NCBI RefSeq assembly: GCF_010998615.1
Contig: NZ_JAAEAH010000057.1
Location: 1-64,000 of the forward strand
DNA: 64,000 nucleotides
From: Myxococcus sp. CA023
GTDB taxonomy: Bacteria > Myxococcota > Myxococcia > Myxococcales > Myxococcaceae
Direction of reading: 5' to 3'
Position numbers and translations under genes: made by a program. Below the pieces are notes generated by a model. That model made no database searches. It was not told the origin of the DNA and was given only the letters and a program-made list of their open reading frames with translations. Below are positions 51,663 through 60,762 of the stretch, piece by piece (positions within the stretch are counted from its first letter, which is position 1; the number at the start of each line of letters is the position of its first letter).

Positions 51663-52433
51663 TCAGCGGAAGTCGCGCCGCTCGAACACAATCGCCGCGA
51701 GCACGCAGAACAGCGCTCCCCATCCCAAAGCGTAGAGGGTGGCCGTCCCCAACTCAGCCGCCGTCACCTCGATGGCATAGGTGGCGCGCGGCCGGAAGTT
51801 CAGCCGCTCCAGGTTGGGCAGCGCGTAGTAGGTGCCTTTGCTGATCCACTGCACGAACTCGGCCTTCGACTTCACCCCGAGGTTGTAGATGTCCGAGCAG
51901 AGATGGCCGGCGAAGTACAACCCCGTTGTCACCAGGGCGGAGACGAGCTGGCTGGCGAAGGTCGACATCAGGAAACCAGCGCTGGTGAGGACGAAGAGCT
52001 CCAGATAGAGCCCCCAGAGAGCAGCCATCTGAGGCTGGGTGATGGGTGAGCGGTGCAGGACGAGTTCGACCCAGAACAGCAGTGTCATGGCCAGCAGCAG
52101 CACACCCAAGGTGAGCATGTTGCCCGCAAGCCGGGCTAGCAGGAACCGGGTCCGAGACAGCGGCTTGGACACCATCAAGAAGATGGTCCGCCGCTCGATT
52201 TCACGGCTGATGAGCCCTGACGACAGATAGATGGCGAGGAAGACCAGGAGCAGGCTCATCACCCCGAGGCCAAAATCAGTCACCACTCTGTCAAAGGTAC
52301 TGACGGTGACCTCGGTGATGAGCGTGGTCGCGAAGAGCAGCAGGAGCGCAAAGGCCGCAACCAGCACCGTTACCCGGTTGCGACGTGCCTCGCGAAATCC
52401 GTTCCACGCCATGGCGGCGAAAGCACCCATCAC
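51663..52433 (-). CDS. pilI: PilI, ABC-2-type permease of the pilus cluster
   Basis: 256 aa, six membrane segments (first NRVTVLVAAFALLLLFATTL, last about 230-250). ABC-2 family blocks include ISREIERRTIFLMVSKPLSRTRFLLARLAGN. Its start overlaps the pilH stop by 4 bases. Pairs with the PilH ATPase. pilGHI were found in M. xanthus as genes needed for pilus-dependent motility; the transported substrate is not known. Confidence 0.88.
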   Translation of the reverse strand: MMGAFAAMAWNGFREARRNRVTVLVAAFALLLLFATTLITEVTVSTFDRVVTDFGLGVMSLLLVFLAIYLSSGLISREIERRTIFLMVSKPLSRTRFLLARLAGNMLTLGVLLLAMTLLFWVELVLHRSPITQPQMAALWGLYLELFVLTSAGFLMSTFASQLVSALVTTGLYFAGHLCSDIYNLGVKSKAEFVQWISKGTYYALPNLERLNFRPRATYAIEVTAAELGTATLYALGWGALFCVLAAIVFERRDFR

Positions 52434-53410
52434 TGAATCTCCCCGCCCACCGTCTGCCCACCGGCTTGCTTCATCGCGTCCAGGAAGAGGTCCTCCAAGG
52501 AGAACCGCGCGGGCTGCACCCGGCTGACGCGACCGCCCTTGCTGATGACGGATTGAAGCAGGCCGTGCGAATCGGAATCCGGGACTCTCAGCAGGACACG
52601 GCTGTCCAGTTGCTGCGCCTGCTCATACGCGAAGCCCAGCGACTGAAGCTGCTCCAGCGGAAGCCCGTGCACCACCATCTCCACGGAGGGTGCTTTCGCG
52701 GACACCAACTCCTGCACACTCCCTTCCTGGACACGCCGTCCGCCCACCAGCACCACCACGCGGTCACAGAGCGACTCCACGTCGGAGATGATGTGCGTAC
52801 AGAATAGAATGGTCGTTCCCTTCTGGCGCTCGGCCAGGATGAGGTCACGCATCTGCCTGCGCCCCAGCGGATCCAAACCAGACGTAGGCTCGTCCAACAC
52901 CAGCAGGCGAGGCCCGCTGATGAGCGCCTGAGCCAGCGCCGTACGCTGGACCATGCCCTTGGAGTAGCGGCGAATCTGCAGGTTGGACGCCCGGCCCATG
53001 CCTACTTCACCGAGCACTCGCTCCACGCGCTGGTCCAGGTCATGGCCGCTCAGTCCAAAGATGCGTCCGGCCAATGTTACGAACTCCCGCCCGGTCAGGT
53101 ACTCGTAGAGCGAGGGGTTTTCGGGTAGGAATCCCACCTGACGCCGCACATGCGGTCGGTCCGGTGGCTCACCAAACAGTAGTGCCTGCCCCTGGGACGC
53201 CCGCACCAAGCCCATGAGGATCTTGATAGTCGTGGACTTACCGGCGCCGTTGGGGCCCAGCAGTCCATAGACTTGGCCCGGCGCAATCTCCAGGTCCAAT
53301 CCCTGAAGAGCCTTGACCTGATTGTTGAGGAAGAAGCCCACACGGTAGGTCTTGGACAATCCACGGATGGAAACAGGAAGACTCGAATCATGCGCAGCTG
53401 GGGCTGTCAT
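52430..53410 (-). CDS. pilH: PilH, ABC transporter ATPase
   Basis: 326 aa. Walker A GLLGPNGAGKSTTIKIL, Q-loop GFLPENPSLYEYL, signature RRYSKGMVQRTALAQ, Walker B LLVLDEPTSGLDPLGRR, switch CTHIISDVESL. Length and the C-terminal 90-residue extension are typical of ABC-2 exporter ATPases. Overlaps pilG by 4 bases at its start and pilI by 4 at its stop. Confidence 0.92.
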   Translation of the reverse strand: MTAPAAHDSSLPVSIRGLSKTYRVGFFLNNQVKALQGLDLEIAPGQVYGLLGPNGAGKSTTIKILMGLVRASQGQALLFGEPPDRPHVRRQVGFLPENPSLYEYLTGREFVTLAGRIFGLSGHDLDQRVERVLGEVGMGRASNLQIRRYSKGMVQRTALAQALISGPRLLVLDEPTSGLDPLGRRQMRDLILAERQKGTTILFCTHIISDVESLCDRVVVLVGGRRVQEGSVQELVSAKAPSVEMVVHGLPLEQLQSLGFAYEQAQQLDSRVLLRVPDSDSHGLLQSVISKGGRVSRVQPARFSLEDLFLDAMKQAGGQTVGGEIQ

Positions 53411-54318
53411 GGCGCCTCCCCCATCTCATCAAGCTGAATCCCACCCGCCGCGAGGTCTTCCTTCAACTCATCCTTCTTCGCCTGGTCGTACATCTCCAAC
53501 CTGTAGAGCCCCGACGTAGAGCGTGCGCGGCCTCGCCTGTCGATGAAGAACTGTCCCTCCAAAGGGTCCACGGGCATCTGCATCAAATAGCCCATCCTCA
53601 CCAGGACAGAAACTGACTTGGGCCGCTCCCCGCGATTCTGCTGATACGCCTTGATGGCGTCATCAATTTGCGTGAGTACACGCTCACGCAGGAGTTCCTC
53701 GATGCGGTGTTCATAGAAGGCTCGCGACTCGGCGTCCTCAGCGCTGTCGCGTAGCATCTCCGCCATGTGCAGGCCCGCGTCAAAACTCCCGGCCTGCGCA
53801 TACAGGCGAGTCGCGAGCTGCGGCAGATATCGCGGTGTATCCGGGAACTTCGATAACTTCATGAGGAGGTCAGCGGCCGCCTTGTAGTCCCCATCGTAGG
53901 TCATCTTGTTATAGGCCAGTTGGAACAGGAAACGGCGGTCGTCCGGGAACTGGGTCAGTCCCTTGCTCAGCAGCCGGGACGACAGGTCCGTGTTCACCCA
54001 CTGCTCGCGTCCCAGGTTGAAGGGCGTGGTAACGGCCCCCCATTCATAGACATACCTGAACTTGGGATCGAGGTCTGTCGCCAGGTCAGCGTAGAAGTAC
54101 ACGTCCCTGTACTCGGTATCCGTATTCGCACGGCCGACCTGCTGGATGGCTTGGAGCCAGTAGAAGTCCGCCAGGAGCGGCTTCTGACCTGCCCCAACAA
54201 CCTCCAGCAACTCCCTGCGGGGAAGAATGGGGCCGTCCTTGGTGCGCAGAGGTTTCGCTGGCTTGTCAGCCAGCAGCGCGATGAGGCAAGCAGCGAGACA
54301 CAGCACGACGATCCGCAT
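53407..54318 (-). CDS. pilG: PilG, accessory motility protein with N-terminal membrane anchor
   Basis: 303 aa from the ATG at 54318; an ATG two codons upstream (54324) abuts the AGG and is less likely. N-terminal hydrophobic segment RIVVLCLAACLIALLA, then a helical, TPR-like body (ATDLDPKFRYVYEWGAV and ATRLYAQAGSFDAGLHMAEM) without enzymatic motifs. It is cotranscribed with pilH and pilI, and in M. xanthus it is reported to be needed for pili together with them. Anchored to the inner membrane, facing the periplasm, if the first segment is uncleaved. Confidence 0.86.
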   Translation of the reverse strand: MRIVVLCLAACLIALLADKPAKPLRTKDGPILPRRELLEVVGAGQKPLLADFYWLQAIQQVGRANTDTEYRDVYFYADLATDLDPKFRYVYEWGAVTTPFNLGREQWVNTDLSSRLLSKGLTQFPDDRRFLFQLAYNKMTYDGDYKAAADLLMKLSKFPDTPRYLPQLATRLYAQAGSFDAGLHMAEMLRDSAEDAESRAFYEHRIEELLRERVLTQIDDAIKAYQQNRGERPKSVSVLVRMGYLMQMPVDPLEGQFFIDRRGRARSTSGLYRLEMYDQAKKDELKEDLAAGGIQLDEMGEAP

Positions 54319-54385
54319 TTTCATCCTGGGTTGCAAAATTGCGAAGGGCCACCCTCCTCGACAGGAAGGCGGCCCCCCAAGAACA

Positions 54386-54398
54386 GTGGCATGGCCAC
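54386..54398 (-). terminator. Small hairpin after pilA
   Basis: 5-bp stem GTGGC / GCCAC with a 3-base loop, followed on the minus strand by TGTTCTTGG. pilA is expected to be the most abundant transcript here and to need a stop before pilG, but this signal is weak. Confidence 0.28.
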
Positions 54399-54421
54399 CG
54401 CTCATCCCTGCTCAGCTTCGA

Positions 54422-55081
54422 TCAAGTACCGTCGGTGCCGTCGCAAGCGACGTCGTTGCGGGTGTTGTACGGGCTCCCCGATGCGACGTTGCCGGACTCA
54501 GAGCAAGGCCCCACGTTGCCAGTGCCCTCGAAGCCGGCGATCACCCAGTCATCGTAGGACTCCTCGTTGTCCGCATTGCCGCGAGCGCCCGCGAAGAAGT
54601 TGCAGTTGGGGCAATCATCCACGGCAGGAAGGACGCCGAAGGTCGCCGCCATGTCAGGCACGTCCGTAGTGAAGGTGGCAGTGACCGGGGTCGGATCATT
54701 AATAACGGAGCCCGTGCCGAACCGGAACGAGTCGTTCTCAATGCAGGAAATCGCACCACCGGCGGCGCCCAGCGTCGAGTTAGCACGAGTCTCGCACGCG
54801 CCACCGACCGACACGCGATAGCCGTAACGGTTGCCACGCTCCGGCGCGAAGCCAATCTCGTTCGCGAACTCAGAATAACGGTCCTTCTCAGAGAAGAAGG
54901 ACTTCTGAGCCGTATACAGCGCCTTGAGGTTCGTCTTCGCCTCGGACTGCTTCGAGCGGGCCTGGAACTTGATGAAGTTCGGGATGGCGATGGCGGCCAG
55001 GATGCCGATGATGGCGACCACGATCATGAGCTCGATGAGCGTGAAGCCACGGTTGCGGGGGTTGAATCGCGAGACGCGCAT
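54422..55081 (-). CDS. pilA: PilA, major type IVa pilin
   Basis: 219 aa from the ATG at 55081 (GAGGA six bases upstream). Short leader MRVSRFNPRNRG, cleaved by PilD before the Phe, then the classic N-terminal helix FTLIELMIVVAIIGILAAIA with Glu5. A long globular head with six Cys follows (ACETR, SCIEN, DDCPNC, GPCSE, ACDG), a type IVa pilin with extended C-terminus. The first 75 residues match what I remember of M. xanthus PilA; the middle (about 90-150) differs. Transcribed from its own sigma-54-type promoter. Confidence 0.97.
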   Translation of the reverse strand: MRVSRFNPRNRGFTLIELMIVVAIIGILAAIAIPNFIKFQARSKQSEAKTNLKALYTAQKSFFSEKDRYSEFANEIGFAPERGNRYGYRVSVGGACETRANSTLGAAGGAISCIENDSFRFGTGSVINDPTPVTATFTTDVPDMAATFGVLPAVDDCPNCNFFAGARGNADNEESYDDWVIAGFEGTGNVGPCSESGNVASGSPYNTRNDVACDGTDGT

Positions 55082-55133
55082 GGGGGTCCTCAGTGAAGGT
55101 TGCAACGGGGGGCACTGCGCCCGCAGATGGGCT

Positions 55134-55150
55134 TAGCACTACGCATGCCA
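55134..55150 (-). promoter_or_regulatory. Sigma-54 promoter of pilA
   Basis: Minus-strand TGGCAT-N5-GTGCTA: GG at 55149-55148 and GC at 55137-55136 have the obligatory 10-base separation of -24/-12 elements. Predicted start about 55124, leader about 43 bases to the ATG. PilR, encoded just upstream, is the expected activator. The upstream 100 bp hold AT-richer patches (AATTTTG, ATTGG) where an activator could bind. Confidence 0.82.
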
Positions 55151-55267
55151 ACCCAGGTGCGCGCGCCAAGCCCCCCAATTCTCAAGGCTTGGAGCAATCG
55201 CCTCCGCGAGGGTCGGTCCAGGGCTGACAAAATTCGGCAGTGACGCTGACGATAACTGTCGATCAGC

Positions 55268-56704
55268 CTACGCATCCGAAGCGCTCCCGGGCTCCAAGTC
55301 ATCCGTCAGCCCATGCTTGGCCAACCGGTAGCGGAATGAACGGAACGAAAGGCCCAGCAACTCCGCAGCACGGGTCTTCACGCCCCCGGCCTGCTTCATC
55401 GCCGCGACGAGATAGCGCCGCTCGCTGTCGTCGAGATGCCGCTCCAGGTTGAAGCCCGCCCCCAGCCCTGGCTCACTGCCCTCCACGGGACGCACGGCGG
55501 GGTCTGTATCACCCCGCACTGCGGGTGGAAGCGTGGAGGGCCCCAGGAGGTCTGAATCCGACAGGGTCGCAGCCCGCTCCACCATGTTCTGCAGCTGCCG
55601 CACGTTGCCTGGGAAGGGATAGCGCTCCAATAGCCCCAGTGTCTCGGGGGAGAAACGCAGACCGGGTCGCCCCAACTCCTCCGACAGTCTGGACAGGAAG
55701 TAGTTCGCCAGCAACGACACGTCGCCGGAACGCTCGCGCAGCGGCGGCAGCTCCAACGTGATGACGTTGAGCCGGTAGAAGAGGTCCTCACGAAAGCGTC
55801 CGGCCTTTACTTCGGCTTCGAGCCGCCGGTTCGTTGCCGCGATGACACGCGCCTGAAAGGGAATCTCCGCGGCGCTGCCGACCGGCTTCACCTTCCGCTC
55901 CTGGAGCACACGAAGCAGCTTCACCTGCGTCGCGAGCGGCATCTCCCCGACCTCGTCCAACATGACGGTGCCGTCGCCTGCGGCCACCAGGAGGCCAGAG
56001 CGGTCGGTAGTTGCACCAGTAAATGCCCCCTTCACATGACCGAAGAGCTCGCTCTCCAGCGTCCCCTCGTTCAACGCCGCGCAGTTGAAGGGCAGGAAGG
56101 GACGCGCGGCTCGATTACCTCGCATATGGATGGCCCGCGCCACCAGTTCCTTCCCCGTCCCGCTCTCCCCCGTCACCAGCACCGTGCTGCGGCCAGAGGC
56201 GACCTTCTCCACCAAGGCCCAGACCGCCTGCATGCGCTCGCTCTGTCCCACCGCGCCATCCAGGCCGGGAAACAGCCGAGCCCTGAGCCCACTGTTCTCC
56301 TGACGAAGCGTCCGCTTCTCCAGCGCCTTCTGCACCAGGAGCCGCAACTCCTCGTTGTCGAAGGGCTTGCAGATGTAGTCGTACGCGCCTTCCCGCATCG
56401 CCTCGACCGCGGCCGCGGGCGTGCCATAGGCGGTGATGAGCACCACCTCGGGAGAAGCCGGCCGGGCCCGAGCCGCCCGCAGGACGTCGAGGCCACTGCC
56501 GGTGCCCAGCTTCAAGTCGGAGATGACCAGGTCCACCCCGTCCAGGGCCAGCACATCACATGCGGCCTTCACACCGGCCACGCTCGTCACCGAGTACCCC
56601 TCCCGCTGAAGCAATAGTTCGAGGTACTCACGCATGGACAGCTCGTCATCGACCACCAGGATGTGGCCGCGCGACCCCAGGTCCCCTCCCTGTGCGGATG
56701 TCAC
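55268..56704 (-). CDS. pilR: PilR, sigma-54-dependent response regulator
   Basis: 478 aa. Receiver with Asp in VDLVISDLKLGTG and Lys in CKPFDNEEL. AAA+ domain: TGESGTGKELVARAI, VKGAFTGATTD (canonical GAFTGA), GTVMLDEVGEMPL. Fis-type HTH at the end (GVKTRAAELLGLSFRSFRYRL). Activates pilA transcription. Overlaps pilS by 4 bases (ATGA). Confidence 0.95.
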   Translation of the reverse strand: MTSAQGGDLGSRGHILVVDDELSMREYLELLLQREGYSVTSVAGVKAACDVLALDGVDLVISDLKLGTGSGLDVLRAARARPASPEVVLITAYGTPAAAVEAMREGAYDYICKPFDNEELRLLVQKALEKRTLRQENSGLRARLFPGLDGAVGQSERMQAVWALVEKVASGRSTVLVTGESGTGKELVARAIHMRGNRAARPFLPFNCAALNEGTLESELFGHVKGAFTGATTDRSGLLVAAGDGTVMLDEVGEMPLATQVKLLRVLQERKVKPVGSAAEIPFQARVIAATNRRLEAEVKAGRFREDLFYRLNVITLELPPLRERSGDVSLLANYFLSRLSEELGRPGLRFSPETLGLLERYPFPGNVRQLQNMVERAATLSDSDLLGPSTLPPAVRGDTDPAVRPVEGSEPGLGAGFNLERHLDDSERRYLVAAMKQAGGVKTRAAELLGLSFRSFRYRLAKHGLTDDLEPGSASDA

Positions 56705-58284
56705 AGCGGCAACCCCACCACGAACTCGGTGCCCTCATCTCGGTTCGAGCGCACCCGGATGGAGCCGCCGTGAGCCCGGATGATGGAGTGCGCGGTGGAC
56801 AACCCCAGCCCCGTGCCGCCATCGCGTGTGGTGAAGAACGGCTCGAACAAGTGCCCCATCATCTCCTCCGTGATGCTCCCCCCCGAGTCCCAGATGCGGA
56901 TTCTCGCCTCATTCTCGCTCCGAGTCAGCGCGACCTTCACCTCACCGCGCGGGCCTGCGGCCAGGAACCCGTTGCGCACGAGGTTGATGAGCACCTGCCG
57001 CAGCTGATCCGGGTCAACCGAGACCGGGAGGGGCTCGGGCGCGGTGACTTCGACCCGCACGTCACGTGCCAGTGGGTCCACCCGGAGCATGTCCATGGTT
57101 TCCGTCACGAGCGAGGCAAGCGGAACCCTCCGCAAGCTGGGCACCGGGGGACGAGCAAAGCGCAGGAAATCCTCGACGAGCCGTGCCAGACGATCCGACT
57201 CGCGCATCAAGATGTTGGTGAGCTTCTGGGCCACGTCATCCCGTGCATCCTGGGCCAGCAACTGCGCCGAGCCGCGCATGGACGCCAGCGGGTTGCGCAG
57301 TTCGTGCGCCAGTTGCGCAGAGAGTGCGCCCAGGCTGGCGAGCCGATCGGCCCTCTTCAGGTCATCCTCCATCCGGCGGAGCTGGGTGAGGTCCTGGAAG
57401 ACCATGAGCAAGGCCCCGGGCTCACCCTCCAGTGGCGTTACCGACAGCCCCAGGATGCGCCGTTTCGCGCCCTTTCCCACCACCAATTCACTGCGAGGAG
57501 ATCGAGGCGCCAGGACCGAAACGCCAGGAAGAAGCGCTTCGACTTCGACGCCAGCGACCTGAGTGGGGTCGACCTGGAGGATTCCGCAACCGGCGGGATT
57601 GACATACGTCACGCGGCGCTGCGCATCACACGTCGCCAGCCCCGAGGGCATGGAGGAGAGAATCTGCTGTTGAAGCCGCCCCAACCGCTGGAGGTCCGCC
57701 TCGCGAGCCGACAGGGCGCCACCTGTCGCGGAGAGCTGACGTGAGAGATAGCCCGACAGTACAGCGATGAGGCCCAGGGCCAGGGAGTTGCTGCCCAGGA
57801 CGAAGAGCACCCGCGTGGGCGGCATCAGCCCACCAGACTCGCCGTCCAGGAGTCGTGAGCCCATGACCAAGGCCCCGAAACACAGGGCAGACGCAGCAGC
57901 AGCCCAGAGCGCGCCTCGGCGGTCCAGGACGACCGACGCGCCGATGACGGCCAGGCTGTAGAGAAACGTCAGGGGCGAGTCCGAGCCACCGCTGAGGTAC
58001 ACGAGGCCGGTGGCGATGACGACGTCGCCCACGACCTGCACCCAGGCGTCCCCGAGCCCCCCCTGCCCCTTGCGCAGCCGCAGCCCCACCACCACCGTCG
58101 ACACGTATGCGATGATGATGACCGCGAGCGACAGGGTGTCCGCGTGATTCAGCCCCTGGGAAGGATGAAGGAGAAGCCGCGCCAGGGTGATGACGAGCGA
58201 GAGGCTCGCGGCGACCGTGCGGAACAACACCAACCACACGAGCCGCGAACGAAAAGCGCCCCTCTCTGACGGGCGCGCTCCCAC
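56701..58284 (-). CDS. pilS: PilS, membrane sensor histidine kinase
   Basis: 527 aa from a GTG at 58284 that sits 10 bases after pilC, with AGG upstream. Six N-terminal membrane helices (about residues 15-190), a PAS-like domain (about 220-310), then HisKA with H-box SAQLAHELRNPLASMRGS. In the ATPase domain the N-box is QVLINLVRNGFLA and the G1 box reads DSGGSITEE, so the usual second Gly of DxGxG is Ser. G2/F boxes EPFFTTRDGGTGLGLST are normal. Cognate kinase of PilR; in the best-studied systems it senses pilin in the inner membrane. Confidence 0.92.
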   Translation of the reverse strand: MGARPSERGAFRSRLVWLVLFRTVAASLSLVITLARLLLHPSQGLNHADTLSLAVIIIAYVSTVVVGLRLRKGQGGLGDAWVQVVGDVVIATGLVYLSGGSDSPLTFLYSLAVIGASVVLDRRGALWAAAASALCFGALVMGSRLLDGESGGLMPPTRVLFVLGSNSLALGLIAVLSGYLSRQLSATGGALSAREADLQRLGRLQQQILSSMPSGLATCDAQRRVTYVNPAGCGILQVDPTQVAGVEVEALLPGVSVLAPRSPRSELVVGKGAKRRILGLSVTPLEGEPGALLMVFQDLTQLRRMEDDLKRADRLASLGALSAQLAHELRNPLASMRGSAQLLAQDARDDVAQKLTNILMRESDRLARLVEDFLRFARPPVPSLRRVPLASLVTETMDMLRVDPLARDVRVEVTAPEPLPVSVDPDQLRQVLINLVRNGFLAAGPRGEVKVALTRSENEARIRIWDSGGSITEEMMGHLFEPFFTTRDGGTGLGLSTAHSIIRAHGGSIRVRSNRDEGTEFVVGLPL

Positions 58285-58294
58285 CGCTGCTGAC

Positions 58295-59548
58295 CTACTG
58301 GATGGCGCCGGCAAGCGAGAAGATCGGCAGATACATGCCGATGAGGAAGCCACCGACCACGCCGCCGAGGAACACCATGAGGACCGGCTCAATCATCGCC
58401 GTGAGGCTGTTGATGGCCGCGTCCACTTCGTCATCGTAGAAGTCGGCGATCTTGTTGAGCATGGTGTCCATGGCACCCGTCGCCTCACCCACGCCGATCA
58501 TCTGCACCACCATCGACGGGAACACCTTCGTCTCGGCCAGGGGGCCCGCGATGTTCTTGCCCTCGGCGATCTTCCCGCGGACGTAGATGATGGCGTCTTC
58601 CACCGTGCGGTTACCGGCCGTCTTCGCGGTGACGTCCAGCGCGTCCAGGATGGGCACGCCCGAGGAGATCATGGTGCCCAGCGTGCGGGTGAACCGGGCT
58701 ACGGCCACCTTGCGGAGCACGGGGCCGAAGACGGGCATGAAGAGGAACACCTTGTCCCAGAACTTCCGGCCACGCGGCTGGCGGTAGCTCCACGTGAAGG
58801 ACATCACCACCGCGGCAATCGAGCCAACGGCATGGAAGAAGTACTCTTGCGCTATGTGCGAGAAGTTCACGATCATCTGCGTCGGCCCCGGCAGCTCCGA
58901 GCCGAAGTCCGCGAACATCTTCTCGAAGACGGGCGTCACCTTCAGCAGCAGCACCGCCGTCACGCCGATGGCCACCAGGATGACGATGACCGGGTAGGTC
59001 ATCGCGCTCTTGACCTTGGACTTGAGCTTCTCGTTCTTTTCCCGGTACGCCGCGAGCCGGTTGAGGATGGCGTCGAGGATACCGCCCACCTCACCTGCCG
59101 CGCAGAGCTGGACGTAGAGTTCGTCGAAGACCTTGGGGTGCTCCTTCAGCGCATCCGCGAAGGTGCTACCCTGCTCCACCTTACCCTTGATGGCGAACAA
59201 CACCTTCTTGAAGGAAGGGTTGTCCATCTGGCTGGCCAGGATGTCGAGGCACTGCACCAGCGGAAGGCCGGCGTCGATCATCGTGGCGAACTGACGGGTG
59301 AAGACGAGGATGTCCTTGCCTTCGACGCCGCCCAGGCCGGGGATGGAGATGTCCCCGTCCAGCAGGCCCTTCCTGCGCACCTTGACGGGGTTCAGTCCGA
59401 GGGACTTGAGGCGCGCGTTGACGGCCTCGACGTCCATCGCCTCCATCTCACCCTTTTTCGACTCCCCGCTCTTGGTCTTCGCCTCCCAGAGGAACTGGGC
59501 GGTGACCTTCTTGGGAGTTGATGCCGACTTCACTGCTGGGGCTGCCAT
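58295..59548 (-). CDS. pilC: PilC, inner-membrane platform protein
   Basis: 417 aa. Two homologous halves (about 75-195 and 275-400) with three to four membrane helices. GspF-family blocks: FTRQFATMIDAGLPLVQCLD and KVAVARFTRTLGTMISSGVPILDAL, each followed by FPSMVVQMIGVGEATGAMD-like sequence in the second half. Cytoplasmic N-terminus FLWEAKTKSGE. Links the PilB/PilT motors to the growing pilus base. Lies between pilT and pilS. Confidence 0.96.
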   Translation of the reverse strand: MAAPAVKSASTPKKVTAQFLWEAKTKSGESKKGEMEAMDVEAVNARLKSLGLNPVKVRRKGLLDGDISIPGLGGVEGKDILVFTRQFATMIDAGLPLVQCLDILASQMDNPSFKKVLFAIKGKVEQGSTFADALKEHPKVFDELYVQLCAAGEVGGILDAILNRLAAYREKNEKLKSKVKSAMTYPVIVILVAIGVTAVLLLKVTPVFEKMFADFGSELPGPTQMIVNFSHIAQEYFFHAVGSIAAVVMSFTWSYRQPRGRKFWDKVFLFMPVFGPVLRKVAVARFTRTLGTMISSGVPILDALDVTAKTAGNRTVEDAIIYVRGKIAEGKNIAGPLAETKVFPSMVVQMIGVGEATGAMDTMLNKIADFYDDEVDAAINSLTAMIEPVLMVFLGGVVGGFLIGMYLPIFSLAGAIQ

Positions 59549-59605
59549 GAGCTGGACCTCCGCGGGTGCCGCGCCACTCTAACCGCTGAATTCCGAATCC
59601 CGGAA

Positions 59606-60721
59606 CTAACGACCACCCGCTCCCCCGCCTGGTCGCTGCATCCCGGGCAGGGTCCCGCCGCCCGTGGCCAGGATGTTGCGCAGTTCATCAGGATCAGTAG
59701 AGCGCCCGAAGGCCTCGTCCTGGGTGATGAGCCGCCGCAGCAGCAGCGCCGCCAGGGCCTGGTTGAAGGTCTGCATGCCGAACTTCGCCTGGCCGACCTG
59801 CATGGACGAGTAGATCTGGTGGACCTTGTCCTCTCGAATGAGGTTCCGGATTGCGGGGTTGGGCACCATCACCTCCAGCGCCAGGATACGACCGGGGCCG
59901 CCCGCCTTCGCCACCAGCGCCTGGCTCATCACGCCTTCCAGCACAAAGGACATCTGCGCGCGGACCTGCGGCTGCTGGTACGGCGGGAACACGTCCAGCA
60001 CGCGGTTGATGGTCTGCACCGCGCTATTGGTGTGTAGCGTCGCGTAGCAGATGTGACCCGTCTCAGCGATGGTGAGCGCCGCTTCGATGGTCTCCAGGTC
60101 GCGGAGCTCACCGACGAGCACGATGTCCGGGTCCTGTCGGAGGATGTACTTGAGGGCCGTCTTGAAGTTCCGCGTGTCCGCGCCCACCTCGCGCTGATTC
60201 ACGAGGCAGTTCTTGTGCGGGTGCAGATACTCGATGGGGTCCTCGATGGTCATGATGTGCTCATGACGCTCGGTGTTGATCTTGTCGATCATCGAGGCCA
60301 GTGTGGTGGACTTGCCCGAGCCCGTAGGGCCCGTCACCAGGATGAGCCCGCGCGACTTCTTCACCAGCTCCGCCACCACCGGCGGCAGCCCCAGCTCCTG
60401 GAACGTCAAAATCTTGAAGGGAATGGTCCGGAACGCCGCGGCGACCGCGCCACGCTGCATGAAGATGTTGGCGCGGAAGCGCGACAGGCCCTTCACGCCG
60501 AAGGACAGGTCCAGCTCGTTGTCCTCCTCGAACTTGTGCTTCTGGGCGTCCGTGAGGATGGAGTAGCAGAGCTGCTTCGTCTCCACCGGAGTCAGCGGCG
60601 CCGTCTTCAAGGGAACGAGCTCGCCGTCGACGCGAAGCTGCGGCGGAGAGCCGGTGGTGACGTGGAGGTCGGAAGCGCCCTTCTCGACCATCGCCTTGAG
60701 GAGCTGGTGCAGGTTGGCCAC
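59606..60721 (-). CDS. pilT: PilT, pilus retraction ATPase
   Basis: 371 aa. N-terminal PAS-like domain (MANLHQLLKAMVEKGASDLH), Walker A TGPTGSGKSTTLASM, Asp box TIEDPIEYLH, Walker B ILRQDPDIVLVGELRD, His box YATLHTNSA, and the retraction-specific AIRNLIRE. C-terminal Gly/Pro tail. Depolymerises the pilus and so powers social motility. 40 bp after pilB; spaced 57 bp before pilC. Confidence 0.97.
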   Translation of the reverse strand: MANLHQLLKAMVEKGASDLHVTTGSPPQLRVDGELVPLKTAPLTPVETKQLCYSILTDAQKHKFEEDNELDLSFGVKGLSRFRANIFMQRGAVAAAFRTIPFKILTFQELGLPPVVAELVKKSRGLILVTGPTGSGKSTTLASMIDKINTERHEHIMTIEDPIEYLHPHKNCLVNQREVGADTRNFKTALKYILRQDPDIVLVGELRDLETIEAALTIAETGHICYATLHTNSAVQTINRVLDVFPPYQQPQVRAQMSFVLEGVMSQALVAKAGGPGRILALEVMVPNPAIRNLIREDKVHQIYSSMQVGQAKFGMQTFNQALAALLLRRLITQDEAFGRSTDPDELRNILATGGGTLPGMQRPGGGAGGR

Positions 60722-60762
60722 GGGGGGATGTCCTTCGGGGGGAGTGCGGTGGGGGAGGTTGA

